Source: Variovorax sp. KBW07 (GTDB lineage: Bacteria > Pseudomonadota > Gammaproteobacteria > Burkholderiales > Burkholderiaceae_C). Taken from it: 64,000 bases of DNA. How positions within the stretch are numbered: position 1 is the stretch's first letter; every line of letters starts with the position of its first letter. A program made the position numbers and the translations under genes. This document shows positions 38,865-48,600 of the stretch, in pieces. Where the stretch lies: contig NZ_QAJK01000065.1 of assembly GCF_003852515.1 (NCBI RefSeq), positions 1 to 64,000 on the forward strand. Direction: 5' to 3'. A model generated the notes under the pieces. The model was not told the origin of the DNA. It searched no databases and saw only the letters and a list, made by a program, of their open reading frames with translations.

Positions 38865-39854
38865 CTAGAGGGCGTCGTGGTTACCCAGCGCCAGCGCGTA
38901 GGCGACCAGGTTGGCCAGTTGCGTGGCGCCGCCCTCGCTGTCCAGCGCCGGCTTGAGCACGGGCCTGCTGTTGGGCTGGTACTTCTTGCCCTTGGAGGCC
39001 ATGCCCGCCAGTTGCTGCCTGGCATCCGCGCAGGCCGTGTAGTAGGCATTGAACACCACGTCCTTCGCGACATCGACCATGCGTGCCGCAAGCTCGTCCG
39101 TGTCCTTGTGCATGAGCTCCGCGACGCGCTCGGCGCGCACCTGCATGCCTTCCACATAGGCATTGATCTTGATGAGCTGCTGGCGCAGGTCGGACGCGGA
39201 CATGCGCACCTTGGCCGCCACGCCCGGATAGAGCACGGCATCGTTCAGGCTGGTGATCTGCTCCGGCATGGAGTTGATCAGGTTGGCGATGTGCTTGTAC
39301 TGCGCCATGGCAGCCTCCGCGGCGGCCATGGCTTCGCGGTCGTCGCGGTAAAGCGCCGCGGCTTCGGCGTTGCCGCGGTTGGAGATCACGGTGTCGGCTT
39401 TGCGGATGCTCTTGCCGTGCAGGTAGCCGTCGACCCCGCCAGCGGTCTCGTCGACGAGCAGGCCTCCCGCGACCTGGATGGCGCCTGCCAGTGCTTTCTT
39501 GAGGTATTTGGTACCGGGGACCGGAATGGCGGAAACCCCTGCATTGATCAGGGCAGCCGCCCCCTTGACCAACAGCTTCTGCATGTCGGCGCTGTTGCCG
39601 CAGTACTCCGACAGCAACAGGGTCAGCCGCTTCTTGTACGGCACGCTGAAGCTGTCGTTGGACTTGGCGCGAAAGGCGTCCCAGGTCCGCTCGACCATGT
39701 CGGTCTTCTGGACGACGGCGGCGCTCACCACGCCCCAGTCCCGGGTGCGCATGCGGTCCATCAGGGCACGGATGCCCGCCGTCATTTCTTTCTCGTAGTA
39801 CAGCGAGAGGCTCTTTCCGAGCGCGTCGAATCTGGTTTGCGGAATATCGAGCAT
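38865..39854 (-). CDS. Hypothetical protein with central hydrophobic stretch
   Basis: A 329-residue protein I do not recognise. It starts at the ATG at 39854 (the frame runs further upstream to 40637 but there opposes a better gene). The N-terminal half is helical and charged (RFDALGKSLSLYYEKEMTAG), the middle has a hydrophobic, Gly/Ala-rich part (LLVKGAAALINAGVSAIPVP, LAGAIQVAGGLLVDE) that could insert in a membrane or form an amphipathic bundle. The C-terminal half is again helical, with possible coiled coil (MAAAEAAMAQYKHIANLINS). It is divergent from the wHTH gene at 40032, with about 180 bases between. Confidence 0.6.
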   Translation of the reverse strand: MLDIPQTRFDALGKSLSLYYEKEMTAGIRALMDRMRTRDWGVVSAAVVQKTDMVERTWDAFRAKSNDSFSVPYKKRLTLLLSEYCGNSADMQKLLVKGAAALINAGVSAIPVPGTKYLKKALAGAIQVAGGLLVDETAGGVDGYLHGKSIRKADTVISNRGNAEAAALYRDDREAMAAAEAAMAQYKHIANLINSMPEQITSLNDAVLYPGVAAKVRMSASDLRQQLIKINAYVEGMQVRAERVAELMHKDTDELAARMVDVAKDVVFNAYYTACADARQQLAGMASKGKKYQPNSRPVLKPALDSEGGATQLANLVAYALALGNHDAL

Positions 39855-40031
39855 GGGACTTTCAGGATGCGGTCGCGGAACGATCGGCAGCGATCCTAGG
39901 CCGCGGCCGGGCGCGGCGCATTGGACCAAAGTCCAATGACAGGCGAGGCGACACCCGGTAGTGCGTGCCTTGCGAACGGTGCGCCGGCCGCGTCTCCATA
40001 ATGCAGCCCTCTTGTCAGGACCAGCGAAAAA

Positions 40032-40682
40032 ATGAGCGCCGCAGATTTCCTCTTTTCCCCCGAGGTTCAAACCCTCTTGAAGATCGTCTTCGCGGCTCCC
40101 GGGCAGCAGTTTTCGTCGGGCGAACTTGCCCGGTATTCCAAGCTGGATGCGGCCGATGTCACGCGCACCCTGGAACACCTCGTAAAGAGCGGCATCCTGA
40201 CGCAGCAGGACCCGAAGGCCGAGCCGCCCGACAACGTCAAGGCCAACGACGCCTTCATCTTCTACGGCGAGCTGCGACGCATCGCACTCAAGTCGTTCGC
40301 CGCCGCGGCGCCGATCCGCGCGATGCTGCGCTCCAAGTTCAAGGACTCGGTCTTGCGCGCCTTCGTGCTGGGCGAAGACAAGGACGGCACCGTGGAGCTT
40401 CTGGTCGTGCACGGCGAGCTCACGCCCGATGAAGCGGCCATGACCGCCGCCTGCCAGAAGCTTTCGAAGACCTTGCGCCGCCACCTGACAGTGCACGTCA
40501 TCTCGAACGCAAGATTCAACGGCCTGACGCTTCGCGATGCACTCGCCTCGAAGCTCGCGGCCGAATCGGCTTTCGAGATCATCGCGCTGGGCGACACCAA
40601 GGCGAAGTTGCCCATCGAGCGGATGGGCCTGCTGCAAAGCGCGAAGAAGAAACTGGCGAAGCTCTCGCGCTCGTCCACCTGA
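40032..40682 (+). CDS. Winged-helix protein with degenerate nucleotidyltransferase-like domain
   Basis: A 216-residue protein. Residues 1-70 look like a winged helix (LLKIVFAAPGQQFSSGELAR, DVTRTLEHLVKSGILTQQ). Residues from about 90 resemble the minimal nucleotidyltransferase fold placed after such helices in some regulators. However, the G-S and D-x-D motifs expected there are replaced (FVLGEDKDGTVELLVVHGEL), so it is unlikely to transfer nucleotides. The protein ends with a basic tail (SAKKKLAKLSRSST). It may be a DNA-binding regulator that uses the dead domain as a sensor. Inference only. Confidence 0.6.
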   Translation: MSAADFLFSPEVQTLLKIVFAAPGQQFSSGELARYSKLDAADVTRTLEHLVKSGILTQQDPKAEPPDNVKANDAFIFYGELRRIALKSFAAAAPIRAMLRSKFKDSVLRAFVLGEDKDGTVELLVVHGELTPDEAAMTAACQKLSKTLRRHLTVHVISNARFNGLTLRDALASKLAAESAFEIIALGDTKAKLPIERMGLLQSAKKKLAKLSRSST

Positions 40683-41184
40683 ACCAAGACGGCGGGACGG
40701 CGAGACAGCAAGAAAGTCGCTCGTTCGCTGGCGAAAGAAAGAAACAGGGTCGAGCGAAACAGGACGGCGGGTATCGTTTCACGGAACTCCCGCACAGACT
40801 TCACCCTGGCTTCACTCCCGCCGGCCACACTGCATCCCGACAACGGTTCGGCGCTGGTAGAGGCAAGGCCACCAGGGAGAAAAAAAAACCGCTCAGGGAA
40901 CCGCCTCGATGCCGGCCGTTGTCGCCATTCTTTTTCATTGCCGCCGCTCGATGCAGCTCGCGGCAACCAGTCCATCGCCCTGCCTGAGAACTTGCGTACT
41001 CAAGAAGCAGCGGCCCTGACTTAAAAAGTCGTAGGACAGCCCACCTCTTCCGCATTCGTGTTCGATGGCCATGCCAACGAACTGCTGGCACGCGCGGGCG
41101 CTGCGCTCTACGATGCAAAAGTCGAGAGGCCGCAACGGATCGGGCGCGCCGCGCCAAGGCATTTCAAACAGAGAGGACAGGTTC
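40683..41184 (+). other. 500-base intergenic region before the GspE-like gene
   Basis: No gene supported. There is an A-rich tract (eight A near 40881-40888) and GACGGCGGG-type short direct repeats around 40690 and 40773. The last 120 bases read as an open frame continuous with the ATPase gene, but the extension is not family-like. Confidence 0.35.
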
Positions 41185-43074
41185 ATGTCATCTACCGAAG
41201 TCGTCATGCCCGAACAACTGCTCAGAGAGCTCGAAGCACAGAGCCGCATGCCGATCGCGCGGATCGGCGAGGCGCTGGCATCGCTGGGCATGGTGACCGA
41301 CGAGCAACTGCGCGCGGGCCTGGCCCAGCAGAAGCTCGAGCCCTCCGTGTCGCTGGGCGAGACCCTGGTGCGCATGGGCGTGGTCGAGCGGGAGCAGTTG
41401 CAGATTGCGCTGGTGCGAAAGATGGGCTACCCGCTGGTGAACCTGCATGTGTTTCCACCGGCTGCCGACGCGCTGCGCAAGATCAGCCACGAGGTGGCCC
41501 GGCGCCTGCAGGTCATGCCGCTGATGGTGCACGAAGGACGCCTGGTGCTTGCGCTCGAGGACCCCGCCAACCGGCACGCGGTGATCGACGAGGTGGAGTT
41601 CATCGCGCAGATGAAGGTGGTTCCGGTGCTGGGCAAGTGCCTCGACCTGGACGGCGTTCTGCAACGCGCGTACGAAAAGATCGGCGAGCCGTCGAACAGT
41701 TTTTCTTCGAGCCTGGACCCCATGCGCCCGATCGAATTCGACATGGCCGGCACCAGCGAGCTGCTGCAGACCCTCGAAAAAGAAGGCCCCGCATCCGCCG
41801 GCGTCGAGGCGCCCGTGGAGCAATCGGACAACTCGCTGGTGCGGATGATCAACAGCATGATCATCGAGGCGCATCGCGAGGGCGCATCGGACATTCACAT
41901 CGAGAGCTATCCGGGGCAGGAGAAAACGCGCATCAGGTTTCGCCGCGACGGCCGGCTCTACACCTACCTGGAGCTTCCGCCGAGCTACCGCGGCGCGATC
42001 GTCGCGCGCGTGAAGATCATGTGCGACCTGGACATCAGCGAAAAGCGCAAGCCGCAGGACGGGAAGATCAACTTCGCGAAGTTCTCGCCGCAGCATCGCA
42101 TCGAGTTGCGCGTTGCGACCATTCCGACCAACGGCGGCCTCGAAGACGTGGTGATGCGCATCCTGGCATCGGCCAAGCCGATTCCCATGGGCGAGCTGGG
42201 CCTGTCGGCGCGCAATCTCGCGGAGCTGACGCAGGCCGTGGAGCGGCCCTACGGCATGGTGCTGTGCGTGGGCCCCACGGGCTCGGGCAAGACCACGACG
42301 CTGCACTCGGCACTGATGCAGATCAACACGCCCGAGCGAAAGATCTGGACCGCGGAAGACCCCATCGAAATCACGCAGACGGGCTTGCGGCAGGTGCAGG
42401 TGAATCCCCGCATCGACTGGACCTTTGCCAAGGCCCTGCGGTCTTTCGTACGCGCCGACCCGGACGTGATCATGGTCGGTGAAATCCGCGACGAGGAAAC
42501 CGCGAAGACCGCGATCGAAGCCTCGCTGACCGGCCACCTGGTGCTATCGACGCTGCACACCAACAGCGCGCCGGAAACCGTGACCCGCCTGCTGGACATG
42601 GGCATGGACCCCTTCAACTTCGCGGACTCGCTGCTGGCGGTGCTGGCGCAACGCCTGGTGCGCCGCCTGTGCACGCATTGCGTCAGCAGCAGCCCTGCAA
42701 GCCCGGAGAAAGTCGACGAGCTGCTGGCCGACTACATGCATGCGTTCGGCCCGAACGATGCGGTGAAAGGCCGCCAGCAATCCGTGCGCGAAGAGTGGGT
42801 GCGCCACTACGGCCGCGACGGGCAGTTGCAGGTCTACCGAAGCACGGGTTGCAAGCACTGCGGCGACACCGGCTTCAAGGGCCGCGTGGGCATCCATGAG
42901 CTCATGGTGGTATCGAAGAACGTGCGCCGGTTGATCCAGGCCGGCGCGCGCGCGGAAGAACTGCAGGCAGCCGCATTGCAGGAGGGCATGCGCACCTTGC
43001 GGCAGGACGGCATCGAGAAGGTGCTCGCCGGCAAGACGAGCATCGAGGAAGTCCGCGCGACCAGCAACGTGTGA
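41185..43074 (+). CDS. GspE/PilB-type secretion or pilus ATPase with MshEN domain
   Basis: A 629-residue hexameric-type ATPase. The N-terminal part (about residues 20-90) has two tandem repeats typical of the c-di-GMP-binding MshEN domain (RIGEALASLGMVTDEQLRAG, then SLGETLVRMGVVEREQLQIA). The motor core has Walker A GPTGSGKTTT (about 363), Asp box, Walker B VIMVGEIRDEE, and His box STLHTNSAPE. The four-Cys zinc site is CTHC and CKHC. AGGACAGG precedes the ATG. No other type II secretion or type IV pilus genes are nearby, so it is an orphan ATPase. Facing EAL and GGDEF genes fit control by c-di-GMP. Confidence 0.9.
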   Translation: MSSTEVVMPEQLLRELEAQSRMPIARIGEALASLGMVTDEQLRAGLAQQKLEPSVSLGETLVRMGVVEREQLQIALVRKMGYPLVNLHVFPPAADALRKISHEVARRLQVMPLMVHEGRLVLALEDPANRHAVIDEVEFIAQMKVVPVLGKCLDLDGVLQRAYEKIGEPSNSFSSSLDPMRPIEFDMAGTSELLQTLEKEGPASAGVEAPVEQSDNSLVRMINSMIIEAHREGASDIHIESYPGQEKTRIRFRRDGRLYTYLELPPSYRGAIVARVKIMCDLDISEKRKPQDGKINFAKFSPQHRIELRVATIPTNGGLEDVVMRILASAKPIPMGELGLSARNLAELTQAVERPYGMVLCVGPTGSGKTTTLHSALMQINTPERKIWTAEDPIEITQTGLRQVQVNPRIDWTFAKALRSFVRADPDVIMVGEIRDEETAKTAIEASLTGHLVLSTLHTNSAPETVTRLLDMGMDPFNFADSLLAVLAQRLVRRLCTHCVSSSPASPEKVDELLADYMHAFGPNDAVKGRQQSVREEWVRHYGRDGQLQVYRSTGCKHCGDTGFKGRVGIHELMVVSKNVRRLIQAGARAEELQAAALQEGMRTLRQDGIEKVLAGKTSIEEVRATSNV

Positions 43075-43094
43075 GCGACCCTGGGGTCTAGTGT

Positions 43095-43877
43095 CTAGCG
43101 CCTGGCCGCCCGGACAGGCTGCACGGGCTGCACGGGCACCGCGGGCCACGCCACGTCCGGCAGGCTTGCGACGGCGGGTCTTGCGAACAGGTAACCCTGG
43201 AAGAGGTCCACGCCCAATGCACGAAATGCGTCGGCCTCTTGCGGCACCTCGACGCCCTCCGCAACCACCTTGATCCGAAGCTCGCTACATGTCGTGACGA
43301 TGCCCTTCACGATCGCATGCCGCACCGGGTCGATGTGGATGTCCTGCACCAGGCTCCTGTCGATCTTCACCACATCGGGCTGAAAGCCCGCGAGCAACGT
43401 GAAGCCCGCGTAGCCGGCACCGAAGTCGTCGATGGCGGAAGCAACGCCCTGGCCCTTGAACGCCTGGAACGAAGCGGCAAGGCCCGGCAGGTCGTCGACG
43501 GGTTCGCCCTCGGTGATCTCGAACATCAACTGGTCCACCGGAAAGTGGCAGCGCCGCGCGGTGGCAATGGCCGTGTGAAAGCACTCGGTTTTTCCCGCGA
43601 TGTCGTTGGGCGTGACGTTGAGACTGAGCCTGGATTTCATGCCCAGGCTCGAAGCGAGCTCGATCGCCCTCACCCGGCTGGCCTCGTGAAATGCAAAGCG
43701 GTCGGATGCGTTCACGCGCGACAGCACTTCGGTGGCGCTCTCGCCCGCGCTGCCTCGCACCAGCGCCTCGTGCGCGTAGATTTCCCGGCGCGCCAGGTCG
43801 ATGATCGGCTGAAAGGCCACGGTGAACCCGGAGCCGAAGCCAGGAAGACCGGCATCGGTCCTTGTTTGGGTTTTCAC
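43095..43877 (-). CDS. EAL-domain c-di-GMP phosphodiesterase
   Basis: A 260-residue protein made almost wholly of one EAL domain. Catalytic elements are kept: EALVRG, NVTPND, FEITEGE, AIDDFGAGYAG, VVKIDRSLV and VAEGVEVP, so it is probably active in breaking c-di-GMP to pGpG. No sensor domain or membrane helix is seen. The GTG at 43877 is taken as start (GAGAGG upstream). It follows the GGDEF gene by 38 bases, making a synthesis/breakdown pair in one transcript. The Pro/Val/Gln-rich C-terminus (VPVQPVQPVRAARR) is odd. Confidence 0.88.
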   Translation of the reverse strand: MKTQTRTDAGLPGFGSGFTVAFQPIIDLARREIYAHEALVRGSAGESATEVLSRVNASDRFAFHEASRVRAIELASSLGMKSRLSLNVTPNDIAGKTECFHTAIATARRCHFPVDQLMFEITEGEPVDDLPGLAASFQAFKGQGVASAIDDFGAGYAGFTLLAGFQPDVVKIDRSLVQDIHIDPVRHAIVKGIVTTCSELRIKVVAEGVEVPQEADAFRALGVDLFQGYLFARPAVASLPDVAWPAVPVQPVQPVRAARR

Positions 43878-43915
43878 TGGTGTGGGCCTCTCATGCAAGG
43901 GAAAGCATTTGCTGG

Positions 43916-45448
43916 CTAGGCGAGCGTGGACCGCTCGGTGGTGCAGACGCGGTTTCGCCCCGCCGTCTTGGCTTCGTACAGCGCCTTGTCGGCGGATTGA
44001 ATCAACTCCTTCGGCTGGCTTTTTCCAGCAACGGGACTCAGCGCATCGACGCCGGCGCTCAGCGTCACGAAGCCGTCCGAGCTGCCGGCGTGAACGATCT
44101 TCAGCTCGCGAACCGCGCTGCGGATTCGCTCCGCCAGCACGGCCGCGCCGGCCACGTCGGTGTTGGGCAGCAGCACCGCGAGTTCTTCCCCGCCGTAGCG
44201 GGCCGCAAGGTCTCCCGGCCGCCGCGACGCAAGGTTGGCGATGGTGCGGCCGATGAGCTGCAGGCACTCGTCGCCGGCCGCGTGGCCGTAGATGTCGTTG
44301 TATTGCTTGAAGCGGTCCACGTCCATCAGGATGAGTGCCAGGGTGCCCGCTTCGCGCAGTGCCCGGCCGAACTCGTTGTCCAGCGTCACGTCGAACTGCC
44401 GGCGATTGGCCAGGCCCGTGAGGCCGTCTTCCATGGCGAGCGTGTTGAGGGTCTTGTTGAGCGTTTCGAGCGCGTCGCGCGCCCGGCGCAGTTCGCCCTC
44501 GGCCTTGGTTCGCAGCTCGACCTGCTTGATGAGGCGCCATCCCACGATGCCGGCCAGCGAGACCAGGAGAACGACGCCGCCGGTATGCCAGAGCGTTTCG
44601 CGCCACCACGCCGCAAGGACCTCGTCCTTGGACAATGCCGCGCCGACGAACAACGGATAGTTGTCCAGCCGCCGGAAGCTGTTCAGCCGCGTCACGCCGT
44701 CTTGCGAAGACTTGATCTCGGCGGTTCCCACCGGGCCTTCGGCAAGGTAGGTGCGATAGAGCGCGGTCTCGCGCATGTTCCGGCCGACCATGTCGGTGCT
44801 GAAGGGCCGGCGCGTCATCATGGTTCCGGTTTCGAGTATCAGCGCCACCGCGCCGGCCTGGCCGATGTCCAGGCCGTCGTAGAACTTCATGAGGAAGTCG
44901 ATCTCGATGGTCGCGAGCGCCACCCCGGCGAAGCTGCCGTCGGCATGGTTGATGCGCCGCGAAATGGGAATGAGCAGCTTGCCGTTGGTGCGGCTCTTCA
45001 CCGGGATGCTGATGTGCGGCCCGCGGTCTTCGTGCGTGCGATGAAATAAAAAGTACGCACGGCTCGCGTTGTTCAGGTTCTCGGGCACCACCTGCCGGGA
45101 ATTGGCGACCCAGTTGCCATCGCCGTCGTAGATGTGCAGGGCGTCGAGTTGGGGGAGTTCGGCCACGTGCATGGCGAGCACCTTGCGAAGCCTCTCGACG
45201 GCGGCCGGACCGGTGCCGTCGTGTTCGACGCGCTCCACGATGCCGATCAGCGCGGTGTCTGCTTCCTTGATGGTGTCGTCCGCCTGCTGCGCCATGGCAC
45301 GCGCGAGGTTCGAACTTGCAACGCCCATCTGGTCAAGCTGCACCGTGCGCGCCTGCCAGCTGTTCCAGCAGTCGATCGCCACGAGGGAGAGGCAGAGGAT
45401 GGCCACGAAGGCCGTCGTGCGGAAGATGAGGGATCGACGACGAAACAC
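43916..45448 (-). CDS. Membrane diguanylate cyclase with periplasmic dCACHE sensor
   Basis: A 510-residue protein: membrane helix near the N-terminus (TAFVAILCLSLVAIDCW), an extracytoplasmic double CACHE-type sensor (RAYFLFHRTHEDRGPHISIP, ISRRINHADGSFAGVALATI), a second helix (TGGVVLLVSLAGIVGWRL), then a GGDEF domain with active signature RYGGEEL. An RxxD inhibitory site (RPGD) stands five residues before it, so product feedback is likely. GTG at 45448 has AGGA 5 bases upstream; an ATG at 45493 is the alternative. It probably makes c-di-GMP in response to a small molecule. Confidence 0.88.
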   Translation of the reverse strand: MFRRRSLIFRTTAFVAILCLSLVAIDCWNSWQARTVQLDQMGVASSNLARAMAQQADDTIKEADTALIGIVERVEHDGTGPAAVERLRKVLAMHVAELPQLDALHIYDGDGNWVANSRQVVPENLNNASRAYFLFHRTHEDRGPHISIPVKSRTNGKLLIPISRRINHADGSFAGVALATIEIDFLMKFYDGLDIGQAGAVALILETGTMMTRRPFSTDMVGRNMRETALYRTYLAEGPVGTAEIKSSQDGVTRLNSFRRLDNYPLFVGAALSKDEVLAAWWRETLWHTGGVVLLVSLAGIVGWRLIKQVELRTKAEGELRRARDALETLNKTLNTLAMEDGLTGLANRRQFDVTLDNEFGRALREAGTLALILMDVDRFKQYNDIYGHAAGDECLQLIGRTIANLASRRPGDLAARYGGEELAVLLPNTDVAGAAVLAERIRSAVRELKIVHAGSSDGFVTLSAGVDALSPVAGKSQPKELIQSADKALYEAKTAGRNRVCTTERSTLA

Positions 45449-45625
45449 GATGTCCTTTCGAGGCAGTGCGAGCCCCGTTCCACTTTGACACATGTCTGTG
45501 TGGATTGGCAGTGTTTCTTGCGCGCGCCGGCTGCTCGGCGCGGTGTCGGGGCGGCTGCCGGCGCAGCGCCACGCGGGCGGGGTTCGCGGCGGCCATCGCA
45601 CGCGAACCCCGAAGGGTTCAGCCGT

Positions 45626-48600
45626 TCATCGCTTCAGCCCGCGCTGCTCGCCCGGCGTGAGCGACTGCATCTGCGCGGTGGTGAGCGCGCCCGCGCCGAG
45701 CACCTGCACCACGCCCTTGGGGTCGTAGGCCGCGCCGGTGTGCTCCCGGCCCTCACCGCCACGGCCACTGCCCTCGCCGCCCGCCGGTTCGTTGCCGAAG
45801 CCGAGCACGCGCACGGTGAACACCGAAGGCAAGGCCTGGCGCGCCGCGGTGCGCTCGCGCTGCAACGCCTCCTGCGCCGCGGCACCGGCCTGCGCGGCCG
45901 CCGCGCTGGCGTTGGTGAGAGCGCCCACGTTCACCGCCGCCACCACCGGAATGCCGGTGGACTTGCCCTGCACCTGGATGTTCTCGGCATTGACCACGCG
46001 CAGCGCCGCCAGGTTCACGTTGCCCGACACCCGGATGCCCGCCTCGCCCGCATCGATGGTGCCCAGCGGCGCGATCAGGTCGATGTCGCCCGGCGGCACT
46101 TCGGGAATGGGGTTGAGCGTGGCGATGCCCGCGCCGGTGTTGGGCGTGGTCGGCGACAGGCTGACGTTGCCTGCGTCGTCGTACAGGCGCCGCTGCGGCG
46201 TGTAGACCACGGTGGACTTGGAGCCGCGGCCGGCGTTGATGTCGCCTTCCGCCGACCAGGCCAGGATGCCGCCGCCGAAGGTGGTGAAGATGCGGCTCTG
46301 CCCCAGCAGGATGCTGCCGAGCGAGTAGATCTGCACCTCGCCCGCGCCCTGCGTCAGCACGCCCGAGCCCTCGCCCGGCACGAAGCCGCCGTCCACCCCC
46401 ACCAGCGTGCGGCCGCCCGGCGCGAGGATGTTCACGTTGCCGCCGAAGTTGGTGTGGATGCCGGCATCGAGTGCGTCGTACACGCCGATGTCGTTGGGCC
46501 GGCCGGCCGCGTTCCATGCGTCGCGCCGCAGGTAGCTGCGCCCGGCCTGCGGCCGCTTGGTGAACGGGTCCGAGCTGCCGAGGTAGTAGTTGGCGCTGCT
46601 GAACATGGTCAGGTCGCCCTGGTAGCGGCGCGCGCCGCCGTCGGCACCGTGCGACGGGAACAGCGTGGCGATGGCCTCGCGGCCGCGCAGGTAGCTGCCC
46701 CGGCGCGGGCCGCCCTCTTCGTTGTACTCGCGCCCGCCGGCCCGCAGTTCGGCGTAGTACACATTGCGCAGGTACACCTGCTGCTGCTCGGGCGGCAGCG
46801 CGGCAAAGAAAGCGCGCGCGTCCATGGTCGCGGCATCGAAGTGCCGGCCCTGGCCGTTGCTGCCGCCGAAGCGCTCGCGCAGCCAGTTCACCAGGTGCAG
46901 GCCCTTGGCCAGGCCGAACTCGCGCGCCAGGTCGCGGCGCGTGTTGCCACCGCCTTCGCTGCCGCGCCTGCCGTCGATCTCGGCCTGCTTGCGCGCCAGG
47001 TAGGCATCGGCGCCGGCCTCGTCGCCACCGTAGCCGAACTGCTGCGACAGCCAGCCGGCCAGCGTCAGTTCGCCGCCGTAGCTGTACAGCGCGGTGCCGG
47101 GCTGGTCGGCAAAGGGCTGGCCACTCACCGCGCGGCGCTTCGGATCGAGGTAGCGCGCGGCGAAGGCGGCCCAGTCGGGTCCGTCGCGGCCCACGCCCAC
47201 CGCCACCGAAATGCCGGCGCCGCTGCTGCGGTCGCCGGGCTTCACGTTGACGATGGCGCCCAGGCTCTTGAGCTCGCCCTTGTCGGCCATGTACACGTCG
47301 CGCCCGGCGCTGAGCGCCAACTCGCCGGGGCCGGCGATGTGGAAGCTGCTGTTGCGGATGTCGCGCCCGGCCTCCACCACCGACACATCGCCGGCATGGC
47401 GATGCACGATCAGGTTGCCGCGCGCCGAACCGACGTTCAGCATCTGCGGCTGCGGCGACAGCTCCGGCTTGCCGGGGAAGTAGCGTGCATACCAGCCCAC
47501 GGCCTCCTGCGGTACGCCGTCGACCTCGCCCAGCGCGGTGCCGGCACCGTCGATGTCGCGGCCGGCGCGGATCGCCACCGGGCCGCTGCCTTCGTACCAG
47601 ATGCCGATCGGCGTCGCCACGCCGGTGCTGGAGCCGCGGTAGACGATCGAGCCGGTGCGCAGGCCCACGATGTCGCCTTCCACCGCATAGAAGCGCGAAG
47701 GCTGCTGGCCCGTCGGTGCCACGTCGGCCACGCTGGGCGAGGTGAGCGTGAACAGCGGGAAGCGCAGCGACGAGTTCTGGCCTCCCCCGGCCACGCTGGA
47801 CAGCAGCGCGTCGGCGGCCGCGTTGTGGATCACCTCGCGGCCATACCAGAGCGGGTCGCCCAGCGCGGCAAAGCCCGGCTGGAACGGATTCACCAGCCGC
47901 GACGGATCGGCCCCCGAGGGCGTGATGGTGTAGCCCGCCGCGTGGATCGAGTCGCGCGCCAGCAGCTCCAGCTGCGCGTTGCGCTGCACTGCGTACTGCG
48001 GTCCGACAGGCGACGGCGCCAGCGTCAGGCTCCAGGGCGACAGCAGCGGCCCGCCGGTGGAGACATCGCGCGCGCCCGAGCTCGCGTTGCCGTAGTACAG
48101 GCTGCCGCTGGCGGCCACCGCGCGCAACACCGCCGGGTACACGAAGCGCCCGTCGGTGGCCTCGTGGTTGGTGCGATCGGCCAGGTCGGTCCAGCCCAGC
48201 GTCGGCGTGAGGTTGCCGCCGGCGCTGAAGAGATCGATGGCGGTCGACGGCGTCCACAGCGAGAACCAGCTCCAGCCCTCGCCCTGGTACTGCTTGCCGT
48301 TGGCGCTGAAGGGTGTGCCGTGGGTGAGCGTGGGCACGCGCCCCGGATCGGCCACGCCGCCGAGCACCAGGTCGCCGCGCGCATCGAGCCGCACGCCGGC
48401 ATCGCCGGGAATCAGCACCGGGCCGCCGGAGGCGATCGACGAGGTGGCGACGTAGGGGTCCTGCGCGCGGGAGTCCTTCGGGGCGGCAAACCCGAAGTCG
48501 AGCTGGATGCCGCCCACCGCGCCGCTTTCCAGCCGCAGCGCGCCGCGCAGGTTGGCGAAGACCCCGTTGAGGTCCAGCCGCATGCGCTCCAAGCGCGAGA

